Part shown: positions 9,133-17,973 of the stretch, piece by piece
How positions within the stretch are numbered: the stretch's first letter is position 1
How the letters are laid out: every line of letters begins with the position of its first letter
Source of the DNA: an uncultured Alistipes sp.
GTDB lineage: Bacteria > Bacteroidota > Bacteroidia > Bacteroidales > Rikenellaceae
Assembly: GCA_900541585.1 (NCBI GenBank)
Contig: UQKD01000025.1
Coordinates: forward strand, 1-47,290
Direction: 5' to 3'
DNA length: 47,290 bases
Made by a program: the position numbers and the translations under genes
Notes under the pieces: model-generated
The model's database searches: none
Seen by the model: the letters and a program-made list of their open reading frames with translations, nothing else
Told to the model about the DNA's origin: nothing

Positions 9133-12100
9133 TTAGAATCCGATTTTGACACCCAGTTTGACGCTGGTCATCTGCGGATAGAATCCGGAGGTGAAGGTGG
9201 TGCTCTGGGGATCGCCTTCGACCAGCCCCGAGAGGGTGAATAGGTTGGTCGCCGTGAGGTAGAGGCTCAAACTGCGGAATCCCACGCGGTCGCGCAGGCG
9301 CTTGGCGTTGAACGTGTAGGCGAGGTATACCTCTTTCAGGGTCACGTAGTCGGCTTTGCGCCACGTGCGGCCCGCGAGCATCATCTTGGCGCCCGCGTCG
9401 CCGCTGCCGCCCGCCCACATGTACATCGGGTGTCCCGACGTGCCGCCGTAGACCAGCGTGGCGTGGTCGGCGTCGCGGTTGTCCGGCCGCCAGTAGTCGA
9501 GCTGCGACTTGGTGATGCGGTAGTCGCCCTTGTTGAACTCGATCTCCCAGCTCTTGTTGTACTCGACCCACTTGCCGAAGTTGGCGTACCACAGCATGCT
9601 GAATTCGAATCCCTTGTAGCTGAATCCGGCGTTGAACGAGCAGATGGCCAGCGGGTACTGGCTGCCGGCGATGGCGTGCAGGTCCTTGTCCGTGAGCTGT
9701 CCGTCGGCCGAGTAGTCGAGGTATTTGTAGGCGCCGATGTTGACGAAGTTCCAGTCGGCCGTGTAGGCCGGGTAGTTGTGGATGTCGTCGATGGATTCGT
9801 AATACCCCGAGTCGACGATGTCCACGCCGTTGGTCTGCCCCTTGTAGGGTTTTCCGGCTGTCTTCTGGTAATCGGGGGCGTAGGGCGCATCCTCGAAGTT
9901 GGTGATGCGGTTCTCGTTGAGCGAAACCATCGCCGAGAGGTTGTAGGCGAATCCCGAGGCGGTCTTGTCGGTCCATCCCAGTTCGATGTCGATGCCGTGT
10001 TTCTTCATGCTGCCGCGGTTGACCTCCTTGTAGGAGGTTCCCACCAGCATCGTGACGTTGGGCGAGACGAGCATGTTGGTACGCTTCTCGTCGAACAGGT
10101 CGAGGTTCAGCGTCAGGCGGTTGTTCAGCCAGCCCATCTCGATGCCCAGGTCGCGCTTGCGGGCCTCCTCCCACTGCGCCACGAGGTTGGCGGCGGCGCT
10201 TTCATAGATGTAGCCGTCGCTGCCGCTCGAATAGCTGCTGAAGTAGAGCCAGCGCGAATCGGAACTGTCGCTGCCGACCAGGCCGTCCGAGTAGCGGATT
10301 TTCATCTTCGACCACCAGGGCATGGCCCGTTTCCACCACCCCTCCTGCGACGGAACCCATCCCACGGCCACCGCCGGGAAGAATCCGTAGCGGTTTTCGG
10401 GCGCGAACTGTTCCGATCCCGTGTAGCCGAGGTTGCACTCGAACAGGTATTTGTGCTTGTAGTCGTAGGTCACGCGGCCCACGAGTCCCTGCGTGCGGTA
10501 GGGGAAATTCGTGGTCTTGATGTTCTCGCGCTGGTTGAACAGCGCCAGCGCCGTGACGGTGTGGTCGCCGAACGTGCGGTTGTAGTCCACCGCCCCTTCC
10601 CAGTAGAAGGTCGCGTAGTAGGTGTTCTCCATCGAGCCGCGTGTCACGGCGTAGGGCGTCTGCTCGAAGACCACGTCGCTGGCCGCGGAGTAGATCCACG
10701 GGTTGCCCTCGCCCGTGTCGTATTTCTCCCAGTCGATGTAGAACGACGGATTGGTGTTGGCGGCGGTCTGTGATACGCGCGAATAGTAGGTGCTCAACGA
10801 GACGTTGGCCTTGAGTGAAAGTCCCTTGGTGATGAAGTCGAGTTTCTGTACCAGATTGAGGTCCGTGTAGAGCTTGTTGTCCGTGATCTGGTCGAAGTCG
10901 CCCGTCGAGAGCGTCGCCTGCACGTTCTTGAAATAGGCCGTGCGGGAACTGGAGATGCGGTCGCCCGTGGCGTCGGGATAGTCCTTGTCGGGAATCTCGT
11001 CCAGCACCCATGCCGGGAAATAGGCCGGGTACATCATCGGCGAGGCGGAGTACATCATGTTGAAAAGCCCCGAAACGCTCGCGCCCGTGGGTTTGTCGCG
11101 GATGCCCAGCACGCCGCCGACCTTGACCGACAGTTTGGTGCTTTTCGTGACGTCGAAATCGAGGTTCGAGCGGTAGTTGATGCGGTCGTAGCGGAAATTG
11201 GCGTGGTCCCATTCGGAGAAATCCCTGAAGATCGAGCCTTCGTGGGTGTAGCCCAGCGAGAGGAAGTATTTGACGCGCTCGGAGCCGCCCGAGACGTTGT
11301 AGTTGGCATTGACCGTCTGGGCGCAGTTGCGCAGGACGATGTCGAACCAGTCGTTGTCGGGGTAGCGGATCGTGTTGAGCCGCGACGAAGGCCGGGCATA
11401 TTCGTCGATCTCCGACCGGGGGATCAGCGAGCCGTAGCTCTGCACGTTTTTCAACGCTACGTTGAGCAGCGAGGCCGTCTGCGCCGAGCTGATGTGGTTG
11501 GGAATCTTCGTCGGGAAGTCGAGTCCGTAGGAGAGCGATACGTTCATGCGCGGCTTGCCCGTGCGTCCCGTGCGGGAGGTCACGATGATCACGCCGTTGG
11601 CTCCCTTGGCGCCGAACACGGCGGTCGCCGAAGCGTCTTTCAGCACCGAGATCGAGGCCACCTCGTTGGGATCGAGGTCCGCGAAACTGCGTTCCACGCC
11701 GTCGACCAGCACCAGCGGTTTGGAGCCGTTCCAGCTCGATACGCCGCGGATGAAGATGTCGGCGTCGTTGTTGCCCGGCTGGCCGCTCGTCTGGATGGTC
11801 GTCACGCCCGAGAGCTTGCCCGCGATGGCGTTGGTGATGTTGGTCGTGCCGGAATTGACGAGCTGTTCGTTGCTCACCTGGGAGATGGCTCCCAGCACGC
11901 TCTCCTTCTTCTGCACGCCGTAGCCGACGATGACCACGTCTTCGACCTTGTGGGCCTCTTCGGTGAGAGTCACCGTCAGCGGCGAGGCGTCGACAACGGC
12001 GATTTCCCGCGCCTGGTACCCCAGGAACGAGACGTGGAGTAGGGCGCCTTTGCGGACGCGGAGCGAGAATGCCCCCTGTGCGTCGGTGATCGTGCCGCCG

Positions 12101-12324
12101 GCGGTTCCTCCCTTTATCGTGACCGCCGCGCCTGCGACCGCCGCGCCGTTGGTGTCGACGACGCGGCCTTTGGCCTGGATCGTCGGTTGCTGCGTCCCGG
12201 CGGCCTGCTCCCCGGCGACGGCCGGGTCGACAGCGGCTGCGAACAGCAGTATCAACAGCGTCATGCACAGGCTGCGAAGCCCGGACGGCGTTATTGAAAA
12301 CGGATTGAGGTGAAATTTTTCCAT
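9133..12324 (-). CDS. SusC/RagA TonB-linked outer-membrane transporter (first pair)
   Basis: This is a full-length SusC of 1063 residues. After a signal region (about 1-38) comes the carboxypeptidase-regulatory-like domain (about 50-120; AKGRVVDTNGAAVAGAAVTI). The VEDVVIVGYGVQKKE segment at the start of the plug follows, then the plug itself with FIRGVSSWNGSKPLVLVDGV and the SuSC hallmark VLKDASATAVFGAKGANGVI. The long beta-barrel ends in LGVKIGF. It imports oligosaccharides using TonB-derived energy, partnered by the SusD encoded directly after it. A GC-rich hairpin lies in the 85-base gap that separates it from the upstream BACON gene. Confidence 0.96.
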   Translation of the reverse strand: MEKFHLNPFSITPSGLRSLCMTLLILLFAAAVDPAVAGEQAAGTQQPTIQAKGRVVDTNGAAVAGAAVTIKGGTAGGTITDAQGAFSLRVRKGALLHVSFLGYQAREIAVVDASPLTVTLTEEAHKVEDVVIVGYGVQKKESVLGAISQVSNEQLVNSGTTNITNAIAGKLSGVTTIQTSGQPGNNDADIFIRGVSSWNGSKPLVLVDGVERSFADLDPNEVASISVLKDASATAVFGAKGANGVIIVTSRTGRTGKPRMNVSLSYGLDFPTKIPNHISSAQTASLLNVALKNVQSYGSLIPRSEIDEYARPSSRLNTIRYPDNDWFDIVLRNCAQTVNANYNVSGGSERVKYFLSLGYTHEGSIFRDFSEWDHANFRYDRINYRSNLDFDVTKSTKLSVKVGGVLGIRDKPTGASVSGLFNMMYSASPMMYPAYFPAWVLDEIPDKDYPDATGDRISSSRTAYFKNVQATLSTGDFDQITDNKLYTDLNLVQKLDFITKGLSLKANVSLSTYYSRVSQTAANTNPSFYIDWEKYDTGEGNPWIYSAASDVVFEQTPYAVTRGSMENTYYATFYWEGAVDYNRTFGDHTVTALALFNQRENIKTTNFPYRTQGLVGRVTYDYKHKYLFECNLGYTGSEQFAPENRYGFFPAVAVGWVPSQEGWWKRAMPWWSKMKIRYSDGLVGSDSSDSRWLYFSSYSSGSDGYIYESAAANLVAQWEEARKRDLGIEMGWLNNRLTLNLDLFDEKRTNMLVSPNVTMLVGTSYKEVNRGSMKKHGIDIELGWTDKTASGFAYNLSAMVSLNENRITNFEDAPYAPDYQKTAGKPYKGQTNGVDIVDSGYYESIDDIHNYPAYTADWNFVNIGAYKYLDYSADGQLTDKDLHAIAGSQYPLAICSFNAGFSYKGFEFSMLWYANFGKWVEYNKSWEIEFNKGDYRITKSQLDYWRPDNRDADHATLVYGGTSGHPMYMWAGGSGDAGAKMMLAGRTWRKADYVTLKEVYLAYTFNAKRLRDRVGFRSLSLYLTATNLFTLSGLVEGDPQSTTFTSGFYPQMTSVKLGVKIGF

Positions 12325-12365
12325 GTATGGGGTTTATTTAGGTTCAGGGATTGTAGCTGCGGGCC

Positions 12366-12391
12366 GCCGGCCGGTGCGAAGACCGGCCGGC
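12366..12391 (-). other. GC-rich intercistronic hairpin
   Basis: A perfect 10-bp stem, GCCGGCCGGT with ACCGGCCGGC, closes on the loop GCGAAG. It lies in the 85-base gap between the BACON lipoprotein gene and susC. There is no T-run after it on the minus strand, so it is not a standard intrinsic terminator. It could stabilise the end of a processed message and so set different levels for the upstream and downstream halves of the operon. Confidence 0.6.
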
Positions 12392-12409
12392 AGTCCTGCG
12401 GCGGGGTTT

Positions 12410-13999
12410 TCAGGGGTCGATCCGGTAGAAGGCGATGGCGTCGAGTTCGCCCGTCGACCATTGGCGCAGACGGATCGTTCCGGCGCTGCCCGGTTTGGTC
12501 AGCAGCGATTTGCCGTCCGTGCGGCAGGCTCCGTCGGCACAGCGGAGGCGTATGCGGACGCTGCCGTCGGCAACGGGCTGGGTGAAGGTGACCGTTTGGT
12601 CGATATCGGTCTCGGCGTTTGCGCCGGTCAGCTCGAAGGTCGCCGTTACCCGCTTGTCGCCGACCGGGAAGGTGAACTCCTGCGTGCCTGCGGTTTTCCA
12701 TTCGCCCTGGTCGAAGTAATCTATCGACCAGTATTTGGGGGCCGTTCCGGTTCCGCTCATGCCGCAGCGGAAATTGACGGAGGTTCCGGCCGCGAAGTTC
12801 TTCACCGGGATGACGAATTCCATGTTGTCCTCGGTCCAGATCTGCTGGATGGCATAGTGCCCCTTGCCGTCGCTGCTGATGATGAGCTTGGTGGTGTAGT
12901 CGGGTGTCTGGGCGACGTGGTTCCACTGTCCGTAGGCGGTTGTTCCGGCGGGCTGGTCGGGGAGGATCTTCCCGCTCGCGGGCCAGCCGGCGTTGACCGT
13001 CTTGAGCGTTTCGTCGGAGAGTGTCCACCACGCCAGCAGGGGATTGCCTTTGGCGGCTTGCGAGACCGTGATCACGACATCCGCCAGCGCCGGGTCGTCG
13101 GCGCGGACGGTCAGCGTGCCGCTGCGCGCAGCGCCGTCGTTCGGCTCGGCCGTAAGCGTTACTTCGGCCGGTTCGGCGGATGCCGTGCCCGCTGCGGGCG
13201 ATACGGTGAGCCAGTCGAGGTCCGTTTTGGTGATGGTCCAGCCGCGGTTGCACAGGATGTGCAGCGCGGTGGGGGCTTCCGGGGTATTGGCGAACGCCAG
13301 CCGATTTTCGTCGGCTCCCGTGACGACGAGCATCGGCTCGTCGCGGTAGGCCGCCTGGCGGACCGTCACCACGACCGGCTCCATGCCCTCCGCCCGGAAC
13401 GAGACCGAGCCTTCGCGGGCGTCGCCGGGGTTGGCCGTCGGGGTCACGGTAATCGTGGCCTCCTGCTTGCGCGCGCCGGAAAGCGGGGCGACCTCGGCCC
13501 AGCCGAGGTTCTGCTTGTCGGCCGTCCAGTCGATGTTGGCGTACAGTTTGAAGGTGACCGGTTCTGTGTCGGTGAATTCGAAAGCGATGGTGTTGTCCGC
13601 AAGTCCGCCCAGGGTGATGGTCGGCACGACGGGACAGGCCTCCTGCGTGACGGTCACCGTCTGCGCCAAGGCTCCGGCGTAGATGGTCAGATGGCCGCTG
13701 CGCTCCAGGTCGTCGTTGGCTTCCGCCGTGAGGCGGACCGTCGCCGGGAGTTTCGAACCGCCGTTCATCTGCGAGACGGTCAGCCAGTCGAGTCCGTTTT
13801 TGGCGATCGACCACGTTTTGTTCGATGCGACGGTGAACGCGACGCTCTCTGCGGCGTCGTAGGTGAATCTCACCGTGTCGTCCAGGCCGCTGACCTCCAC
13901 CCGGTCGGCGGCTTCGGTCTCCGTATCCGAGGAGCAGGACGCCGCCATGACCCCCGACAGGAGGAGCAGCGACGCACATGCGATTTTAAGGGTCGTCAT
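12410..13999 (-). CDS. Surface lipoprotein with three BACON domains
   Basis: The 529-residue protein has a lipoprotein signal (VMAASC, Cys22) followed by three BACON domains at about 30-118, 125-211 and 217-300. Each shows the usual pattern of a Trp strand such as NKTWSIAKNGLDWLTVS, and each ends in a VTVTQEA- or VTVSQAA-like strand. Residues 305-529 form a separate all-beta region that I cannot name. It includes PKYWSIDYFDQGEWK and a late IRLRCADGAC. A related region is found at the C-terminus of the lipoprotein at 22475-24895. BACON domains act mainly as spacers, so the C-terminal region is the likely glycan-binding part. A -7 box lies just upstream. Confidence 0.9.
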   Translation of the reverse strand: MTTLKIACASLLLLSGVMAASCSSDTETEAADRVEVSGLDDTVRFTYDAAESVAFTVASNKTWSIAKNGLDWLTVSQMNGGSKLPATVRLTAEANDDLERSGHLTIYAGALAQTVTVTQEACPVVPTITLGGLADNTIAFEFTDTEPVTFKLYANIDWTADKQNLGWAEVAPLSGARKQEATITVTPTANPGDAREGSVSFRAEGMEPVVVTVRQAAYRDEPMLVVTGADENRLAFANTPEAPTALHILCNRGWTITKTDLDWLTVSPAAGTASAEPAEVTLTAEPNDGAARSGTLTVRADDPALADVVITVSQAAKGNPLLAWWTLSDETLKTVNAGWPASGKILPDQPAGTTAYGQWNHVAQTPDYTTKLIISSDGKGHYAIQQIWTEDNMEFVIPVKNFAAGTSVNFRCGMSGTGTAPKYWSIDYFDQGEWKTAGTQEFTFPVGDKRVTATFELTGANAETDIDQTVTFTQPVADGSVRIRLRCADGACRTDGKSLLTKPGSAGTIRLRQWSTGELDAIAFYRIDP

Positions 14000-14025
14000 G
14001 ATGGTGGTTGTTTAGGTTTGGTGGT

Positions 14026-14033
14026 CAAAAGTA
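14026..14033 (-). promoter_or_regulatory. -7 box upstream of the BACON-susCD genes
   Basis: The minus strand reads TACTTTTG, matching TAnnTTTG, 27 bases before the BACON start codon. It lies in a 124-base gap after the GH105 gene, which is long for this operon. This suggests a second transcription start for the binding and transport genes. No clear -33 TTG is seen, as might be expected for a promoter that depends on an activator such as the HTCS. Confidence 0.45.
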
Positions 14034-14123
14034 TCTCAAAGCACGAGATTCTTCTTTCACGAGTGTCTTTGTTTTTTGTCGCAAAGTCGCATCCCTCCCT
14101 GCGCGGATTCCCGTGTCGAGGGA

Positions 14124-15221
14124 TTACATATTCACGATTTCCGAGGCCGCCAGGAGGAAGGCGCCGACGCCGTAGACTTCGGTCATTTCGCGCGTCGTCG
14201 AGGCGGGCGACCCGCCGATCGGCTGCACGTAGCCCAGGCGTCCGTCGCTGTCCACGTGGGAGCAGAGGGCCTTCCAGCCCCGGCGCGCGGCCTTCCGGTA
14301 GACGCTTCCGGTCAGCAGGCCGCGGTTCACGCCCCACGCCAGTCCGTAGGTGAAGAACCCCGAGGCGCTGTTTTCGGGCATCGGATAGGCTTCGGGGTCG
14401 AGCATGCTCGGATGCCACGAACCGCTCCGGTCCTGGCAGGCCACGACCGATGCGGACATCTCGACGAACAGCCGCCGGTAGTAGTCGTACGTCGGGTCGC
14501 TTTCGGGGACCGTGTCGAGCAGGATCGCCAGCGCGGCGTAGCACCAGCCGTTGCCGCGGCTCCAGAAGACCTTCTTCCCGTTCTTCTCCCGTTTGGGGAT
14601 GTAGCGGGCGTCGCGGTAATAGAGCCTTTCGGCCGGATCGTAGAGTGCCGCCGTCGCGGCGTAGAATTCGCTGTTCATGAATTGCAGGTACTTCTGATCG
14701 CCCGTAATCCGGGTCAGCAGGGCATAGACCGGCGGGGCCATGAACAGGGCGTCGCACCAGCTCCAGCGTTTCGACCCGTCCCTGGCCTTGATATGCAGCC
14801 GGGTCTTCGCCGGGAAGGCGATGACCGAGTCGGCGCGCTGGAGAACGGGGCGGAGCATCGCCGTGTCGCCGTGCCGCTGGTAAAGCATCAGGTAAGCCTG
14901 TCCGACGCAGATGTCGTCGGCATGGTACTGCCGCCGTCCCATGCGCCAGTCGTTGCGGCGGCCGACGGTGAGCACGAACTCCTCGCAGGGCTTGTAGCCC
15001 GACGTTTCGCCCCAGACGACCATGCCGCGGTAGAGGGCGCCGTTGGCCCAGTGTTGGTCGCTGCGCGGGAGGCCTTTCGAGAAGTAATTGCCGAAGTTGT
15101 CGATCTGCCACTGCGCCACGCGGTTGGCGATCTGCGTGTCGCGTTTCCCGGCTTCGGCCGCCGCCGGGGCGCCGAGGATCGCTGCCCAGAGCAGCAGGGA
15201 GGTGATAAGTCGCTTGTACAT
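14124..15221 (-). CDS. GH105 unsaturated rhamnogalacturonyl/glucuronyl hydrolase
   Basis: The protein from the ATG at 15221 (MYKRLITSLL) has 365 residues and a cleavable signal peptide. It fits the GH105 (YteR/YesR-like) alpha/alpha-barrel. HADD at 100-103 and WCDALFMAPP at 155-164 correspond to the conserved active-site regions, with D157 at the position of the YteR catalytic Asp. FWSRGNGWCYAAL is also typical. These enzymes hydrate the 4,5 double bond of a terminal unsaturated uronic acid left by a polysaccharide lyase and release it, usually in the periplasm. It lies 26 bases after the BNR_4 gene and belongs to the enzyme half of the operon. Whether the substrate is pectic, an ulvan or an arabinogalactan fragment cannot be told from sequence. 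Confidence 0.92.
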   Translation of the reverse strand: MYKRLITSLLLWAAILGAPAAAEAGKRDTQIANRVAQWQIDNFGNYFSKGLPRSDQHWANGALYRGMVVWGETSGYKPCEEFVLTVGRRNDWRMGRRQYHADDICVGQAYLMLYQRHGDTAMLRPVLQRADSVIAFPAKTRLHIKARDGSKRWSWCDALFMAPPVYALLTRITGDQKYLQFMNSEFYAATAALYDPAERLYYRDARYIPKREKNGKKVFWSRGNGWCYAALAILLDTVPESDPTYDYYRRLFVEMSASVVACQDRSGSWHPSMLDPEAYPMPENSASGFFTYGLAWGVNRGLLTGSVYRKAARRGWKALCSHVDSDGRLGYVQPIGGSPASTTREMTEVYGVGAFLLAASEIVNM

Positions 15222-15247
15222 GCTGAATGTCGTGTTTGAAGGAGTGT

Positions 15248-16675
15248 CTAATTCCGGGGTTTGCCGCCGGGAACCGGCTCGGGTTTCTGCCACTGGGCGT
15301 TCATCGAGTAGGGCATGCGGAAAACATCCCCCTTGGCGTTGCAGAAGTAGAGATACGAAATGCTCAAACTGTCCGGATTGCCGTCGGCCCAGAAGGCGTA
15401 GAATTTCTTGTCGGCGTTGAGCGGCCGGCGGGCATAGCCGTGGTTGCGCGGGCTGTCGTGGGTCAGCGTGCGGACACGCTCCCACGTGAGGCCCTTGTCG
15501 CGGCTGCGCCACATCACCATTTCGCCGCCCGTGCCCCAGTACTGGGGACCGGCGTCGGTCGGCGCGATGACGGTCCACACGTCGTTGCGGTCGATCCAGA
15601 GGCTGCCGCTGTCGTAGCAGTGCGTCGAGGTGGTGATCTCGCTGTAAACCCATTCGCTGCCGTTCCAGCGGACGGTGTGCCACCGGCGGATGCCGCCGTC
15701 GGGACCCGTCAGGTGGTTGTCGCTCGTCAGGTAGAGGATCACGGGCTGTCCGTCCGTGCCGAAATTGATGTCCTTGATGTAACAGTTGCGCTGTTCGGCG
15801 CGGTAGTCGTGCACGAGGGCGGGGTTTTTCGAACGGGTTATGGGCAGTTCCACGGGTTTGCCGTCGATCGTCGTCCACGTCCGGCCCCAGTCCTCCGACT
15901 GGATGTAATAGATATTGGTGCGGGTGTCCACGTCGCCGTTGATGTGGCGGTTGAAACAGCACATCAGCTTGTCGCCGCAGAGGTTGGTGAACTGGTAGTG
16001 GCCCGATTTGGTCTCGCCCTCGTCGATGATCGAGGCGATCTGCCGGTAGCCGGACCATTCGCGGCCGTCGGGGCTGGTCTGGCAGAACAGCTGCCGTACC
16101 CCGTCGTAACGGGTGAAGAAGAGGAAAAATCCCTTTTCGGGGTGGTAGTGCACCTGCGGGTAGGCCATGATGCTCTCGTTGACGTATTCGAATTCCGAGA
16201 TGTCGTAGGGCTTCGTGCTGCGGTAGCGGATGCCCGGGCGCTTGTTGGCGCGTCCGGCGACGAACACCCAAACGTATCCGTCGCGGTCGATCTGGATCGT
16301 GGGGTCGTCGTGGGGGTCGCAGACGCCGTCCACGCCCTTGTCGAAAACCACGACCGGACGGCGCAGCATCCCGGTCTTATGGTCGTAGCAGCCCGCCATG
16401 CAGAGCAGGTATTTCCGGTCTTCGGAGGGCGTGCCGCCGTAGACGAAGAAGGTCTTGTCGGCCTGGGGCGCGTAGACCGCCATCGGGATGTGCTTCATCG
16501 TGTAGGTTCCCAGGCCGCCCGAGTATTTGGCCCCGTAGGCCGAACGGGCCTGGCCGATCGTGAACCAGATGCCGCGGTATCCGTCGGCCTGCCGGTTGTC
16601 CATCGACGTGTGTTCCTGCGCTCCCGCGGTCCATACCGTGAGCAGTAGTGTCAGTGACGCTAAAACTTTTTTCAT
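15248..16675 (-). CDS. BNR_4-family beta-propeller, putative polysaccharide lyase or glycosidase
   Basis: The start at 16675 (MKKVLASLTL) gives 475 residues with a type I signal peptide (cleavage near AGAQ). The N-terminal block GYRGIWFTIGQ and YSGGLGTYTMKHIP, and the later DPHDDPTIQID, are typical of the BNR_4 family (PF15892). Two Asp-boxes of the form SxDxGxTW are visible at 260-267 and 391-398, which supports a bladed propeller. Seven-bladed propellers of this general kind include ulvan lyases (PL24, PL25) and the GH145 rhamnosidase, which act at uronic-acid linkages. Placement between GH88 and GH105 genes (2 and 26 bases away) supports a role on the same acidic glycan. The exact activity is not known. 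Confidence 0.75.
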   Translation of the reverse strand: MKKVLASLTLLLTVWTAGAQEHTSMDNRQADGYRGIWFTIGQARSAYGAKYSGGLGTYTMKHIPMAVYAPQADKTFFVYGGTPSEDRKYLLCMAGCYDHKTGMLRRPVVVFDKGVDGVCDPHDDPTIQIDRDGYVWVFVAGRANKRPGIRYRSTKPYDISEFEYVNESIMAYPQVHYHPEKGFFLFFTRYDGVRQLFCQTSPDGREWSGYRQIASIIDEGETKSGHYQFTNLCGDKLMCCFNRHINGDVDTRTNIYYIQSEDWGRTWTTIDGKPVELPITRSKNPALVHDYRAEQRNCYIKDINFGTDGQPVILYLTSDNHLTGPDGGIRRWHTVRWNGSEWVYSEITTSTHCYDSGSLWIDRNDVWTVIAPTDAGPQYWGTGGEMVMWRSRDKGLTWERVRTLTHDSPRNHGYARRPLNADKKFYAFWADGNPDSLSISYLYFCNAKGDVFRMPYSMNAQWQKPEPVPGGKPRN

Positions 16676-16677
16676 GC

Positions 16678-17862
16678 TTATTTCTGTGTTTTGTAGTTTT
16701 TCAGCCGGAGCAGCGCTTCGAGGAAATAGTAGTCTCCGTAGATGATCGGCACGTCGACCTGCGAGCCTGCGGGTTTCGATCCGACGCTGTGGTCGATGAG
16801 GAAGCCGCACTTCTCCCCGGCGGGGATCAGGTAGCGGTCCGAAGCGAGCGAGCGGAGGATTTTCCGGGCGGTCTTATAATAGGTCTTCTCCCTTTCGGGG
16901 ACATACCGGGCCAGTTCGAGCAGCGCCGAGGCCGTGATGGCCGCTGCCGAGGCGTCGCGCGGTTCGTCGGGGATCCCCGGGGCGTCGTAATCCCAGTAGG
17001 GCACGAGGTCCGCGGGCAGGCGGGGATGGCGGATGAAGTATTCGGCGCTCTTCACGGCGCGGTCCAGGTAACGTTTGTCGCCCGTTTCGCGGTAGCACAT
17101 CGTGAAGCCGTAGAGACCCCAGCTCTGGCCCCTCGACCAGGCCGAAGCGGCCGAATGGCCCTGTCCGCCTTTCTGCCCGGTGACGCGGCCCGTCCCGGCG
17201 TCGTAGCAGACGATGTGGAACGAGCTGTTGTCGGGGCGGAAGTGGTTTTTGAGGGTGTTGTCGGCGTGGCGCACGGCGATGTCGTGGTAGCGTTTGTCGC
17301 CCGTGAGTCTCGAGGCCGTGAACAGCATTTCGAGGTTCATCATGTTGTCGATGATCACCCGGTAGGGGTTCGGGTCGCCGCCCTTGTTGTCCCACGAGCG
17401 GATCAGTCCGACGGTGGGGCTGAAGCGGGTGAGCAGGGCGTCGGAGGCGTCGATCAGCAGTTGCTTGTAGTGATCGTCTCCGGTCAGGCGGTAAGCGAGG
17501 TGACAGGGACAGCCCATCATGAATCCCAGGTCGTGGGTTTTGGTGTAGCGGCGCAGCGCGTCGAGCGGCGCCGTGCGGCGGCGGGCCATGTCGAGCCATT
17601 TCGCGTCGCGGGTGTATTCGTAGAGCAGCCAGATGTCGGCGGGGAAAAATCCGCTGATCCATCCCCGCGCCGTGTTGGTCTTGATCGTACCGTCCGGATT
17701 CCACGAGGCGGGGAAAAGGTCCGGGGCGGTCAGCAGCGAGTCCAGCAGGGCGGTCTGCCGCTCGGCGCGGGCGAAGGATTTGCGGACGATGGCCTGTGCG
17801 GCGCAGTGGCCGGCGGATGCAAGCAGGCAGAGGGTCAGTGCGAGTCGAAGCATGCGTTTCAT
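16678..17862 (-). CDS. GH88 unsaturated glucuronyl hydrolase
   Basis: The start at 17862 (MKRMLRLALT) gives 394 residues with a type I signal peptide; Met4 is an alternative. The two conserved Asp regions of GH88 are present: THDLGFMMGC with D111 and VIIDNMMNLEML with D172. The family block SAWSRGQSWGLYG is also there. GH88 enzymes remove a 4,5-unsaturated uronic acid from oligosaccharides produced by lyases, classically glycosaminoglycan fragments. The gene is first in the enzyme arm, with a -7 box about 27 bases upstream, and its stop is 2 bases from the BNR_4 start codon. Having both GH88 and GH105 suggests two different unsaturated termini or linkages. Confidence 0.92.
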   Translation of the reverse strand: MKRMLRLALTLCLLASAGHCAAQAIVRKSFARAERQTALLDSLLTAPDLFPASWNPDGTIKTNTARGWISGFFPADIWLLYEYTRDAKWLDMARRRTAPLDALRRYTKTHDLGFMMGCPCHLAYRLTGDDHYKQLLIDASDALLTRFSPTVGLIRSWDNKGGDPNPYRVIIDNMMNLEMLFTASRLTGDKRYHDIAVRHADNTLKNHFRPDNSSFHIVCYDAGTGRVTGQKGGQGHSAASAWSRGQSWGLYGFTMCYRETGDKRYLDRAVKSAEYFIRHPRLPADLVPYWDYDAPGIPDEPRDASAAAITASALLELARYVPEREKTYYKTARKILRSLASDRYLIPAGEKCGFLIDHSVGSKPAGSQVDVPIIYGDYYFLEALLRLKNYKTQK

Positions 17863-17888
17863 GGTTTCTGGGGTTGGTTTTGTCAATG

Positions 17889-17921
17889 CAAAGGTATTCC
17901 GGCCGGGGTCAAACCCCCGGC
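17889..17921 (-). promoter_or_regulatory. Promoter region of the leftward PUL operon with GC-rich inverted repeat
   Basis: CAAAGGTA at 17889-17896 reads TACCTTTG on the minus strand, an exact -7 box, 27 bases before the GH88 start. Just upstream is a 7-bp inverted repeat, GCCGGGG (17902-17908) with CCCCGGC (17915-17921). The repeat sits where a -33 box would be expected. It could be an activator site or the end hairpin of the HTCS transcript; there is no T-run. This is the main candidate site for HTCS control. Confidence 0.5.
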
Positions 17922-17973
17922 ACGGCAGTCTTAAAAATATGTATGAGAATCTCAATCTGCCCTTCCGGAGGGA

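Noticed and set aside
14124..16271. A single long minus-strand frame joining the BNR_4 region and GH105
   Set aside because: The upstream part (before 15221) has no family similarity and is a shadow of the BNR_4 gene in another frame. A signal peptide begins at the ATG at 15221, so GH105 starts there.
15248..16675. Reading the BNR_4 protein as a sialidase because of its Asp-boxes
   Set aside because: Asp-boxes occur in many propellers. The N-terminal arginine motif of sialidases (FRIP-like) is not seen, and the blocks present fit BNR_4.
17902..17921. Intrinsic terminator for the HTCS gene
   Set aside because: The 7-bp GC stem is not followed by a T-run on the minus strand. I record it as part of the promoter region instead.
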